Shown here piece after piece: positions 11,398 to 20,489 of a stretch of 64,000 nt of DNA (position 1 is the first letter of the stretch; each line of letters starts with the position of its first letter). The DNA lies in NCBI GenBank assembly GCA_946902985.2, contig OX336389.2, positions 142,713,099-142,777,098 of the forward strand, read 5' to 3'. The position numbers were made by a program, and so were the translations under genes. Below the pieces are notes generated by a model. The model searched no databases. It was not told the DNA's origin and saw only the letters and a list, made by a program, of their open reading frames with translations. This DNA is from Meconema thalassinum (lineage: Eukaryota; Arthropoda; Insecta; Orthoptera; Tettigoniidae).

Positions 11398-12274
11398 ATA
11401 CCGTCTCAACGTTTTACGTTCTGTTGTTAACCTGCGCCACAATTAGAGCGGTTCATGTTGAGCTCACTTCCGACAAGACAGTAGACAAATTTCTCCTTGT
11501 ATTTCAAAGATTCGTCAGTCGTACAGGTATTCCTCATACGGTGTACTCCGGCAACGCAACTTCCTTCCACGCAGCCAACATAGAACTGAGAGAACTATGC
11601 ACCATTTTCAAGGAAGACAAAACTGCCCACTACTTCGCCACAAACTGCATCCACTGGAAGCTCATTGCGCCACGGGCGGCTTGGTGGGGAGGATGGTGGG
11701 AGAGAATGGTGGGCACGGTAAAGCGTTGCTTAAGGAAGACCCTAGGACGCAGACAAATTGACCATGAAACATTGAACACCATCCTTACCAGTGTTGAAGC
11801 CGCAATAAATTCACGCCCCTTGTTGCAAGATGAGGGTTCAGATGCCTTGACACCTGCTCATTCCCTGCACCTAGAACGACACGTGACTACCATCCCTACA
11901 GGTCCAGATCCAGCCCCACCTAAGAGCCTAAAAAGGGAATTTCGGCACCAACAACAAGCTACACGGGATCTGTTGGCGAGATGGGAAAAGGAGTACCTGT
12001 TACAGTTACGGAATTATCACCACGTCCGGCAAGTTACTGGAAAAGGAGCTGAACTACGGGTAGGAGACTTGGTACTCCTACAAGATGATGAACGTAAACA
12101 TATCTTGTGGGACAGGGCAGTCATCGGACAACTACGACCGGATCGAGATGGCAAAATCAGGACAGTGATCCTTCCAAGACCCAACGGACACCAAATCACT
12201 CGCCCCGTACAGCTGGTCATCCTCCTGGAGGTTGACTATGGTGGGGAGAATGTGGAGAGCTATAGAATTCCCTA
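11398..12274 (+). pseudogene. BEL/Pao integrase core and C-terminal domain
   Basis: This is the second half of the BEL/Pao integrase split at 1893. The open frame 11424-12275 begins in the RNase H-fold core (TCATIRAVHVEL) and includes the catalytic-core features typical of the family (WWERMVGTVKRCLRK, then a conserved NSRPL motif). It ends in the DUF5641-like C-terminal domain (GDLVLL, followed by a WDRAVIGQLRPDRDGKIR segment). This part has no stop over 283 codons, in contrast to the ruined 5' half. That suggests the 5' half decayed by deletion and a few hits rather than by long uniform decay. It cannot make a full polyprotein, because reverse transcriptase is missing and the gene is split. 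Confidence 0.85.
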
Positions 12275-12447
12275 ACGACACTCTATGTATGTTATATGAT
12301 GGCCGTGGTGGCCGTGATGTAATGTCTTGTGCCTTGGTGTTCCTTGGAATAAAGGGTAATATGGCGTACCGTGAAGCAAATGTGTGTTATTAGTCGTATT
12401 TCTTCCTATTCCCACACAAATACGTTAAAATAACGCCTCACAGAGTG
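12251..12447 (+). repeat. Putative 3' LTR of the BEL/Pao element
   Basis: In BEL/Pao elements a purine tract overlaps the end of the integrase ORF and the LTR begins TGT. Here GGTGGGGAGAA is followed by TGTGGAGAG at 12251. An AATAAA lies near 12348, and a CACA end near 12441 could close the LTR. The matching 5' LTR is outside the window, so the boundaries are inferred. Confidence 0.4.
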
Positions 12448-12464
12448 CCAGCATGGACCCGGGA

Positions 12465-12660
12465 GGACCAACCAGTAAAAGCAACTTTCTCTCCCTTTGA
12501 ATTGTTGAAACATTTTGTTCAAACATTATAATAGGTTATTCGTATTAATCTCCTGCTTCTCTTCTTCTTCTTCTACTCCTCCTTGTTATAATTACTATTA
12601 TTTCCTCCGGACTCTGGAGACTAGTGAGTTCGACTCCTATCGTGGAAGACCATCCACGAC
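12465..12660 (+). repeat. Dispersed repeat family A, partial copy
   Basis: Shares the segment beginning AGTAAAAGCAACTTTCTC and the TCCGGACTCTGGAGACTAG block with copies at 20170-20400, 20960-21120 and 34525-34740. It is cut off at about 12660 by the inverted LINE. Confidence 0.7.
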
Positions 12661-12682
12661 ACCGTTGTTCTTGTTTGTGTCG

Positions 12683-14659
12683 TCAGTCTCTTGACTGGTT
12701 TGATGCAGCACTCCATTCCTCCCTGTCCTGAGCTAATCGTTTCATCTCTACATAGCTACCACACCCTACATCCGAGGCAATCTTTTTAACATATTCTAAC
12801 CTTGGTCTACCCCTACAGTTCTTGTCCTCGACCCATCCTTCCATAATTAAGCTTGCTATTCCTGGGTGTCTTAGTATGTGACCTACCAACCTATCTCTTC
12901 TCTTCATTAGCATTCGCCAGAAACATCTCTCCTCCTCTCCCACTAGTCTCGATACCTCTTCGTTTGTAACCCTATCTACCCATCTTATCTTCATCATTCT
13001 CCTGTAACACAACATTTCAAACGCTTCAATTCTCCTCTTTTCTGCTGCACCAATAGTCCAAGTTTCACTTCCATAGAGTGCCACGCTCCAGACAAAGGCT
13101 TTCAAAAATGACTTCCTAATACCTAAATCTATATTCGATGTCATCAGATTCCTTTTCTGTAGAAATGCTTTCCTTGCCTGAGCTAACCTACTTTTTATAT
13201 CCTCTTTGCTTCGTCCATCACTGGTTATTTTGCTTCCTAAGTAACAGAAGTCTCCTACTTCCTTTAGTTTCTCACCTGCCAATTTGATGTCCATAGAGGT
13301 TTCTGATATTTTCACGGCTGCATTGCAATATTTTTGTTTTACATTTATTAATTTTCATCATGATTCCTTTCCTCAAGACGGAGTCCATACCATTCAAAAA
13401 CTCATTCAAATCCTCAGTCGTGTCGGCCAAGATGACTATGTCATCGGCAAATCTCAGAGTTGAAATTATTTATCCTTGAATTTTCACTCCCACTTCAAAT
13501 TTTTCTCCAATTTCCTTCATTGCTTGTTCAATATAAAGATTAAAAAGTATGGGTGATAAGTTGCAGCCTTGCCTTACACCTTTCTGAATACCAGCTTCTC
13601 TCTCATATCCTTCATCTCAAATGACTGCTGTCTAGTTTCTGTATAGATAGTAGATCATCCTCCTATCCCTGTACTTTATTCCTATCGTTTTCAAAATGTC
13701 AAACAATTTAGTCCAGACATCGTTATCAAACGCCTTTTCTAAGTCTAAAATTGCCATGAACGTTCTCTTATCTTTCCTTATTCTACCATCCAAAATCAGC
13801 CTAAAACTTAGTATAGCTTCCCTTGTTCCTACATTTGTCCTGAAACCTGACTGGTCTTCACCCAACTCGTTTCTATCTGGCTTTCCATCCTCTTGTAAAT
13901 TATTCTTGACAGGATCTTTGAAGCAAGAGTATTCAAGCTGATTGTACGGTAATCTTCACATCTGTCAGCTCCCACTTTCTTCGGTATAGGGATGATGACA
14001 TTCTTCTTGAAATCAGAGGGTACCTCACCTGTCTCATAAATCCTACACACCAAGTGATATAACCTGATCAAACCTTCATCTCCTATGCAGCGTAGCAACT
14101 CAATCGGTATATGATCTATGCCAGGTGCTTTGTTCCTGCTTAAGTCATCCAATGCTCTGTCAAATTCTGATCTCAATATTAAATCTCCTTTTGCATCCTC
14201 ATCAATTTCCTCCTCCCTTTCCATTACATGATTCTCAATCTCCTTTCCCTTATACAGACACTCTATATAAGCTTTCCATCTCTCAACCTTTTCTTTCCTA
14301 TCTGTTAGAGGCTTTCCATTTGTGTCCTTAATATTACAGCACTTAGTCTTCTTTTCCCCAAAAGTATTCTTAATCCTTCGATAAGCTGTGTCTACTTTTC
14401 CTAATTTCAGACAATTTTCTATACCTGCACATTTCTCTTCCAACCATTCTTCTTTCGCTTCCTTGCACTTCTTGTTAACCTCATTTCTCAGACGTCTGTA
14501 TTCTGCTTTCCCCTCTTCATCTCTTGCATTCTTGTGTTTCCGCCTTTCATCCATCAATTCTAGTATATACTGAGTGATCCACGGTTTTCTACCTATTCTT
14601 TCTTTCCTACCAATGTTTTCTTCTGCGGATTTTGTTATTTCATTCTCAAAAGTGCCCAT
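12683..14659 (-). pseudogene. LINE reverse transcriptase and C-terminal domain
   Basis: In minus-strand order: 14659-13829 carries the N-terminal region and RT blocks (NKAPGIDHIPIELL, VIIPIPKK, DYRTISLNTLASKI). 13865-13632, in another frame, carries QSGFRTNVGTREAIL and ILDLEKAFD. Without a long ORF come the QGVRQGCNLSPILFN-type block and the FADD catalytic motif (13440-13451). 13315-12683 holds the thumb and C-terminal region typical of this LINE group (LGSKITSDGR, WVDRVTNEEVSRLVG, HILRHPG). Frameshifts around 13840 and 13320 and stops near 13470 and 13620 break the gene. Confidence 0.88.
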
Positions 14660-15658
14660 TCGTCTGCAATTGAAGTTTGTTTAGGGTTTTCATTAGTCCT
14701 TCATTTATACTCTTATTGAATCTTTCGTTTACATCGTTCTCTTTCAGTCTGTCTATTGCCCACCTTTTTGGATTTTGACTTTTCTTCACTTTCTTCAACT
14801 TTAATCTGCATTTCGTCACAACCAGATTGTAGTCAGAGTTTATGTCAGCACCGGGATATGTTTTACAATCCAAAATCTGGTTTCGAAACCTCTGCTTGAC
14901 CATAATGAAGTCTATTTGGTAACGCCCTGTATCTCCTGGTCTCATCCATGTGTATATTATTCTGTTGTGGTTATTGAATAAGGTGTTAGCTATGACCAAC
15001 TCATGCTCAGTGCAGAATTCCATCAGCCTGCTTCCTCGATCATTCCTTTCACCTAAGCCGAAATCTCCTACCATCTTCCCTTCTCTTCCTTTTCCTACCA
15101 CAGCATTCCAATCTCCCATTACTATAACATTTTCATCATCCTTGATATACCTCAAAATTTCATCTATTTCTTCGTAGACCTTTTCAACATCTTCATCATC
15201 AGCTTGACTGGTAGGCATATGGACTTGTACCACTGTGGTGCACGTATTTTTTGTATTGATTTTTGCTACAATAATCCGTTCACTATATTGCTGAAAATAT
15301 TCCACCCGCTGGCCAAGTTTCCTACTCAATATGAGACCAACCCCTGCTTGGCCATTGTTTAATTTAGTGCTAATGACCCTATTGTCTCCTGACCAAAAGT
15401 CCTGTTCTTCCTGCCATCACATTTCACTAATCCCAACCAAATCCAACCTAACCTATCCATTTCCCTTTCTAAGTTTTCTAACCTTCCACTTCCCAGCAGA
15501 CTTCTAACATTCCACGCTCCGATCCGTAGAATGCCAGATTTCCTCTTTGTCACTTCTGTGATGTTAACCCCCTCTCGAGTAGTCCCCACCCGGAGATCCG
15601 AGCGGGGGACTAGTTTATCTCCGGATTGGAATTTTACATGGGAGGAGGCCATCGTCAC
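14646..15658 (-). pseudogene. LINE AP endonuclease domain
   Basis: Minus-strand reading: the frame at 15658-15359 carries the opening strand of an exonuclease-endonuclease-phosphatase fold (RIGAWNVRSLLGSGRLE). After a frame break, 15329-14646 continues with VMGDWNAVVG (catalytic Asp and Asn), YTWMRPGDTGRYQIDFIM and the final SDYNLVV, where active members have SDH. The His is therefore replaced in this copy. Frame loss near 15340-15359 and the SDH change argue against activity. The endonuclease would nick target DNA to prime reverse transcription. Confidence 0.85.
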
Positions 15659-15780
15659 ATGTAATTATGCATAGAGAGGTGCATATCCTCGGGAAGAGCA
15701 TTACGGCTGTAGTTTCCTGTTGCTTTCAGCCGTGCCGCAGAACGCAGTGTAGCCATTAGTTGGCTTATATTATCAATATC

Positions 15781-16260
15781 TTAACCGTCTATAAGACAAG
15801 TAAAGGTTTGATTTATTCTGAAAAGCTGCTACTCCCTTCAGAATAAGTAATAGAGCAATTCTACTAACAAAAATACTAACCTTCTACTAACAATTAAATA
15901 CCAAAATTATACTAACGAAAAAATACTAGTTCCACCAACAATAAAATACTACCACTAAAACAGTCTGTCACCAGGCATACTCACATGCACCCTCACACAT
16001 CGCAGTCTATTGAAACAATGAACTATATCTAATAAACAATGCAACTGCCACCAGGCACACTCACACATCACAGTCTAATGGAATAATGAACTATGTATAA
16101 TAAACAAACTAACTACATACTTACGACTAAACCCAACCACACACCCACATTCTAGAAGAGGAAATGGAAAACAGAAATAAGAGTAAGGGAGTTTTGTGGT
16201 CACTAAAACCTAACGAGCGTAGAAGGTGCGAGCCTACAAAGAAGGCTCTTCAGTCAAGAG
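15781..16260. other. AT-rich intergenic stretch with an ~80-bp direct duplication
   Basis: No gene is visible. From 15850 the motif TACTAACAA recurs irregularly. Copies at 15969-16048 and 16049-16113 share CACCAGGCAYACTCACA, CAGTCTA and AATGAACTAT, giving a tandem pair in which the second has a ~12-bp deletion. Confidence 0.55.
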
Positions 16261-16329
16261 TTCCTGGTGGCAAGGGAGTTGTGGTCTATGAACCGGCATT
16301 TACAGACCGAATGCCAACCAAGTAAAAAA

Positions 16330-16545
16330 ATATATAAAAGTAACTTAACAAGGATTATTAAGGAAGTAGTCGTAGCCCAAATAGAGGGTATAGTCCCGGC
16401 AATTGTTGGAGGGAAAATGGAGACCCATGGAAATCCACACGAAAGAATGCTGATATTGACGTTTAAACTCTGTGATTTGCCAAGTCTGGTTACAGTCCAT
16501 CCCCAAGTTATGTACGTGAACACCACAAGAATCCAAGCCAATCGA
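16330..16545 (+). repeat. Dispersed repeat family A, 3' portion
   Basis: The segment AACAAGGATTATTAAGGAAG through GATTTGCCAAGTCTGG aligns by eye with 21255-21400, 34762-34850, 60285-60430 and 61450-61610. The short ORFs on both strands here are incidental. Confidence 0.7.
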
Positions 16546-16865
16546 TATAATTAGGTAAACTAGGCAAGGAGGGGAATGAACCAGAACTAAAATTACTCAG
16601 CACCACCTGTTCTTCAGTAGCTTCCATTCATTCACAATCTGAAATAAGACATCCATTAAAAGCCAAAATTATATCTGACCTGTGCCAAAAAATGCAAAAT
16701 TGCTGGAACAACAGCCAGTAAGAAGTCATATTAAGTTCTCTTGTTCTTAAGTTCTCTGAAAATGTGACAAGATTCCTTCATCAATCGAGCAATAACCAGT
16801 TGTTTCTGTTGTTGATTCGTTCAAACGATTTGGGCCTCGTGGTCATTTAGCCCCGTGTAATTGGA
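16546..16865. other. No gene recognised
   Basis: AT-rich sequence between two repeats; no motif or homology seen. Confidence 0.4.
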
Positions 16866-17112
16866 TGTGTGTGGAATCAGTCTGATAACCTGAGCCTTTG
16901 TGGTGGCTGTGCCAAAGTGTGTACCCAGCTGGGGCTAGGATTTATGATAGGAGGCTACCGGGACTTAATTTCAGGAAACATTCTGGCATTGGCCTGGAGT
17001 AGAAGCGGAAAGCCATGGAAAACCACTTATAGGATGTCAGAGTTGGGAATCGAACCTACGTTACCTCATTCTCAGTTCTGTATCAAGAGGTTGAGTGAAT
17101 CCCGTTCTAGCA
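16866..17112 (-). repeat. tRNA-derived SINE, inverted, partial
   Basis: On the minus strand a box-B-like GGTTCGATTCCC is followed by the CATCC...GTGGTTTTCCATGG and CCAATGCCAGAATG core shared by other SINEs in this window (23.7, 27.4, 39.5 and 58.4 kb). It abuts the poly(A) end of the neighbouring inverted LINE. Confidence 0.65.
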
Positions 17113-18181
17113 GTTTTTTTATTTTATTGTTCATACTCTCTGCATGCTCCACTACATAAGTAGTACTACATGCACTTACATTACATTTTATAAATGAACA
17201 AAATAAATTACATTGTAATAATTCAATTACTAGATGACTTAATCTTAACAATATCAAACAATATTATTCATCGTTTTTCCTTAGAGCTTGAAAATCCAGA
17301 GCATTAACAAATTTAGAAAATTCCTTCAAATACTTTTCTAATAGCACAGATTTCTGAATCGGCCAGTTATCATCTCTATTAACACTATTGATCAAGAATT
17401 GCCTAATATTTTTCACTTCACTGCACACGAAAATTATATGATCTATAGTCTGAGGGCTGCTTTTACAGGAACACTCGCGATTACGTATAATTTTAAGTCT
17501 GTGTAAGTACGAAGCAATATTTCCATGTCCAGTCAGTATTGTAGTCATATTAGGTGTGAAGGTGATTTTGGATTTTAATCTACCTGCAACTGTTGGAAAG
17601 AATTCTTTTGTAAGAGTGCCTTTTGAAGTTTGTTCCCATTTTTGCTGCCATTCATGAATTGATTCTTCTTTGAGATTTCTTTTAAAAGTTGAGATGGGTA
17701 TTCTATCGAAACAAACCTCGTTTAATTTTGTAGCCTCCTTTGCAATTTTATCAGCCAGTTCATTGCCTGCAACACCTGTATGTGCCTTAACCCATTCAAA
17801 TTTTATTATCCATTTTTTTATTTTTAGAATAGCTGTAGTCCTTCTTATATTCTCAATTAGTTCGTTATGGTTTCTGAAGTCCGCAATGGAGTCAATTGCT
17901 ATTTTACTATCTGTGTAAATAATTACTTTCTGATCTTCATCATCCTCTGTCCTAGTAGTATCTAAGAACTCCAGAGATTTAAGTATAGCTAATTGCTCCG
18001 CCTGATTAATCGAACAGTTGTCTTGCAGTCTATATTTCAATTGGTCTACTAATTCGTGCAATCTGAATATAGCTATGCCAGCTCCCACTCCTTCTTCACT
18101 TTTGCTTCCATCTGTGTATTTTTTTTTTCCATGGGATATATTCATTTAATGCTATTCCAGCAGTTAGACCAGAATTAGATT
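17113..18181 (-). mobile_element. 5'-truncated LINE with RNase H, inverted
   Basis: Minus-strand LINE 3' portion. The poly(A)-like tail is the T-rich run at 17113-17127 on the plus strand. The 5' truncation is near 18181. A possible 9-bp target duplication with one mismatch (TTCTAGCAG at about 17104-17112 and TTCTTGCAG at about 18182-18190) would bound it. The position of RNase H after the (missing) RT suits the R1/LOA/I group; the clade is not resolved. Confidence 0.7.
17264..18145 (-). pseudogene. RNase H domain and C-terminal zinc motif of a LINE
   Basis: A 293-codon open frame on the minus strand. RNase H signatures in order: YTDGSK (first catalytic Asp), a Glu in the NQAEQLAILKSLEF helix, YTDSKIAI (third acidic residue) and WVKAHTGVAGNELADK with the final Asp. 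A CX1CX8-9HX4C-like cluster (ECSCKSSPQTIDHIIFVC) follows, common at LINE C-termini. Homology extends upstream of the first Met in another frame through an A-run at 18119-18128, so the ORF start is an artefact of a frameshift. All catalytic residues are present, but the RT is missing. The enzyme normally removes RNA from the cDNA hybrid. Confidence 0.85.
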
Positions 18182-18425
18182 TCTTGCAGAGCTGTTAATC
18201 AAACCAGAATCACTGCGGTGACGACCAAGAATGCTAGCCACTACGCTACGAAGTGGGCTGTCTACTGTCAACCACACACAAGTGTAACTCGAGCATGCAC
18301 TATGAAGTAGCGCTTGTCAGTCCGCCATTGATACGTTTTTCCAAACAATCTCCACAAAGCTCAGTAACCAGTATAAGATAGGAACTTACGGTTAAATACA
18401 ATCGAAATGATAGATATAATCTAGT

Positions 18426-18727
18426 GAAAATCCACAGCCTGCTTCCAGTCTCCAACCGGGTCAGGAATGGAATGAATGAAGCCCCCATCTAGCGGCGAGG
18501 ATATGAACTGTGCCGGCTGCCGAGGCCTGACGCACTCCTCTGGGGCAATGATTAAATCAATGACAGATGAAATGAATGAAATGTTTGACAGGGAAAACCG
18601 GAGTACCCGGAGAAAAATCTGTCTGCCTCCGTTTTGTCCAGCACAGATCTCACATGGAGTGACCGGGATTTGAACCACGGACCCAGCGGTGAGAGGCCGG
18701 CGTGCTGCCGCCTAAGCCACGGAGGCT
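18426..18727 (-). repeat. tRNA-derived SINE with perfect 18-bp target duplication
   Basis: Minus-strand SINE of about 302 bp. Its head has a box A (TGGCTTAGGCGG) and box B (GGTTCAAATCC), then a unique body with CTCCGGGTACTCCGGTTTTC. It is flanked by identical 18-bp direct repeats (18408-18425 and 18728-18745, TGATAGATATAATCTAGT), which prove a LINE-mediated insertion and set exact ends. Short ORFs here are not genes. The untouched duplication suggests a comparatively young insertion. Confidence 0.93.
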
Positions 18728-18745
18728 TGATAGATATAATCTAGT

Positions 18746-19310
18746 AGTATTTTAAATTCTGTACCTGCGCATAACGTATTCGAAGATTCTTGCGTTCTAT
18801 CAGATGTGGCTCGTAGTGGGGTGGGTAACATAGTTGGCAATATTCTGGGGTCTTGGTGTCGATTTCCGGCCCTGCCATGAAATTTGTTATTTAATTTTGA
18901 CGTACTGGAATGATATTCTTCAAATGCAAGTGGTGTCAATTTTGAAGACTTGAACCAGACCAGGGGTCTATACCAGTTTTTTATGCTAATTAAATTTCAT
19001 TTGAGTTCAGGGAAAGAAACCTAGGAGTGATTTGCAATTGATACGTAATAACCAGTGGAACAAATAAAAGCTCTATATTTTTCATAACACTAGTATTATG
19101 GACATTTCCTATATCAAATTAGCCTATTTGTTCTAATTGTGATGGACGGTCACTGAAATAACTTATGAGAAGTTTGGCACTAATGCCTCTTGAGGCTATG
19201 GCGAGGCCTGCACTTTGGCGCAGAAAGTCGTCACTCTCACTTAACAGCTCTACTGGCAGCGAGCATGATCGCGACACTGGAAGCAGAAAATAATAATAAT
19301 AATAATAACA
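18746..19310. other. No gene recognised; (AAT)n at 19291-19309
   Basis: AT-rich sequence without coding signal, ending in a short AAT microsatellite next to the following SINE. Confidence 0.4.
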
Positions 19311-19311
19311 A

Positions 19312-19560
19312 CAATAATGTTAAAGGTTTTATGTCCCTTTGAGGTACTGTGGCTTTTAAAGGTGCCGAAATGTCGGAATACTTCAGCAAAGCGATCTATA
19401 ACGTGCCCGAAGATCTACTGACATGGCTACCTCACTTTTAAGCATACCTAAAAGCCAATTGACTGCGCGGGTATTCGATATCGCTGCCTTGGACACAGCT
19501 AGCGTGAGTTTGAGTTCCAATCAGATCTTGGGATTTTAACCAAGTATAGCTAGTTCTCAT
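19312..19560 (-). repeat. SINE family B, inverted copy
   Basis: On the minus strand it ends with TTTAAAAGCCACAGTACCTC...GGGACATAAAACC, preceded by the CGTTATAGATCGC/AGATCTACTGACATGG-type body. This matches 19995-20150, 47445-47615 and 59705-59957. It forms an inverted pair with 19995-20150. Confidence 0.7.
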
Positions 19561-19655
19561 AGCTCGGGGATTCATTTCTTCCTCTTAATGATGTACAGGT
19601 CGCCCTTGGGAGTCAACTCGAAAGAACCAGTGGAGGCCAAACGCCATTGTTATTA

Positions 19656-19684
<29 letters not shown>

Positions 19685-19686
<2 letters not shown>

Positions 19687-19990
19687 CTGTATATACTCAG
19701 CCTTGCAATGCAGAAATATGAAGAGTTGGGTTCCAATGCCATTCTGGAAGGTGTTTTCCCTGATTTCCCATATCTACTCAAGCAAAATGACGTGATGGAT
19801 CCCAACTGAAGACCAAGGCCTCCCTGTTGTAAGTCCTCATCTGAGTTATAAATACACACTCTACAGTACAACACACATGACAATCACTCAGGTTAATGGA
19901 CAAATTCATCATACACTAAAAGACACGAGTCTAAAATGACTACGGCCTTTCAAGTCCTTAAATGAAACAACAACAGTAGTAGTGTTCTGT
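19685..19990 (+). repeat. tRNA-SINE body and tail
   Basis: Contains the GGAAGGTGTTTTCCCTG core, the ACACTCTACAGTACAACACACATGA-type region and the terminal AAATGAAACAACAACA found in SINEs at 24110, 29160, 42200 and 58392. The head is missing or degenerate. It is preceded by (TTA)n at 19643-19685. Confidence 0.6.
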
Positions 19991-19994
19991 ACCA

Positions 19995-20165
19995 GCGCAG
20001 TCAGTTGGCTTTTAAGGGTGCTTAAAAGTGAGGTAGCCGTGTCAGTAAATCTTCTGGCACGTCCCAGAGAGCTTTGCTGAAGTATTCCGGCATTTCGGCA
20101 CCTTTAAAAGCCACAGTTCCTCAAAGGGATATAAAACCTTTAAGATTATTGTTATTATTATTATT
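19995..20165 (+). repeat. SINE family B copy, plus strand
   Basis: GGTGCTTAAAAGTGAGGTAG, then GCATTTCGGCACCTTTAAAA and an (ATT)n tail at 20147-20169. It is the inverted partner of 19312-19455. Confidence 0.7.
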
Positions 20166-20169
20166 ATTA

Positions 20170-20234
20170 GTCACTTCCAGTGAAAGCAACTTCCTCTCCC
20201 TTCGAGTTGTGGAAACATTTTGTTCCAACGTTCG

Positions 20235-20265
<31 letters not shown>

Positions 20266-20400
20266 CAATGTTATAATTATTTCCTCTGGACCCTAGAGAC
20301 TAGTGATTTCGATTCTTATCATGCACGTGTTCAGGGAGATGTGTTCGCTATCCAACACATTACAGCATGTTGGAAGTTCACGTGGAAGTTCGAGGTTTGA
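20170..20400 (+). repeat. Dispersed repeat family A, internal fragment
   Basis: CAGTGAAAGCAACTTCCTCT, TGTGGAAACATTTTGTTCC and CTAGAGACTAGTGATTTCG match 20965-21100 nearly base for base. Confidence 0.75.
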
Positions 20401-20489
20401 ATGATATCATCTTACAAACTGTTTCCGTTCTTCTTTCCGTATCCTTAGAGAACTATGACTGTTGTATCTCTTCTAAAGAATTCAACTAT

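Larger units (their letters stand above)
12660..15780 (-). mobile_element. RTE-like APE-endonuclease LINE, inverted, nearly full length but broken
   Basis: Minus-strand non-LTR retrotransposon. From its 5' end (about 15780) it has a short leader, then an AP-type endonuclease, a reverse transcriptase and a C-terminal tail ending at 12683. Its leader and tail sequences are the kind that recur in orthopteran genomes (recognition, not a search). Multiple frameshifts and stops split the coding region, so it is inactive. The short 3' UTR after the stop is a feature of RTE-type LINEs; the exact clade is not certain. Confidence 0.85.

Noticed and set aside
18421..18678. Minus-strand 85-codon ORF
   Set aside because: Entirely inside a SINE with a target duplication; translation of SINE body.
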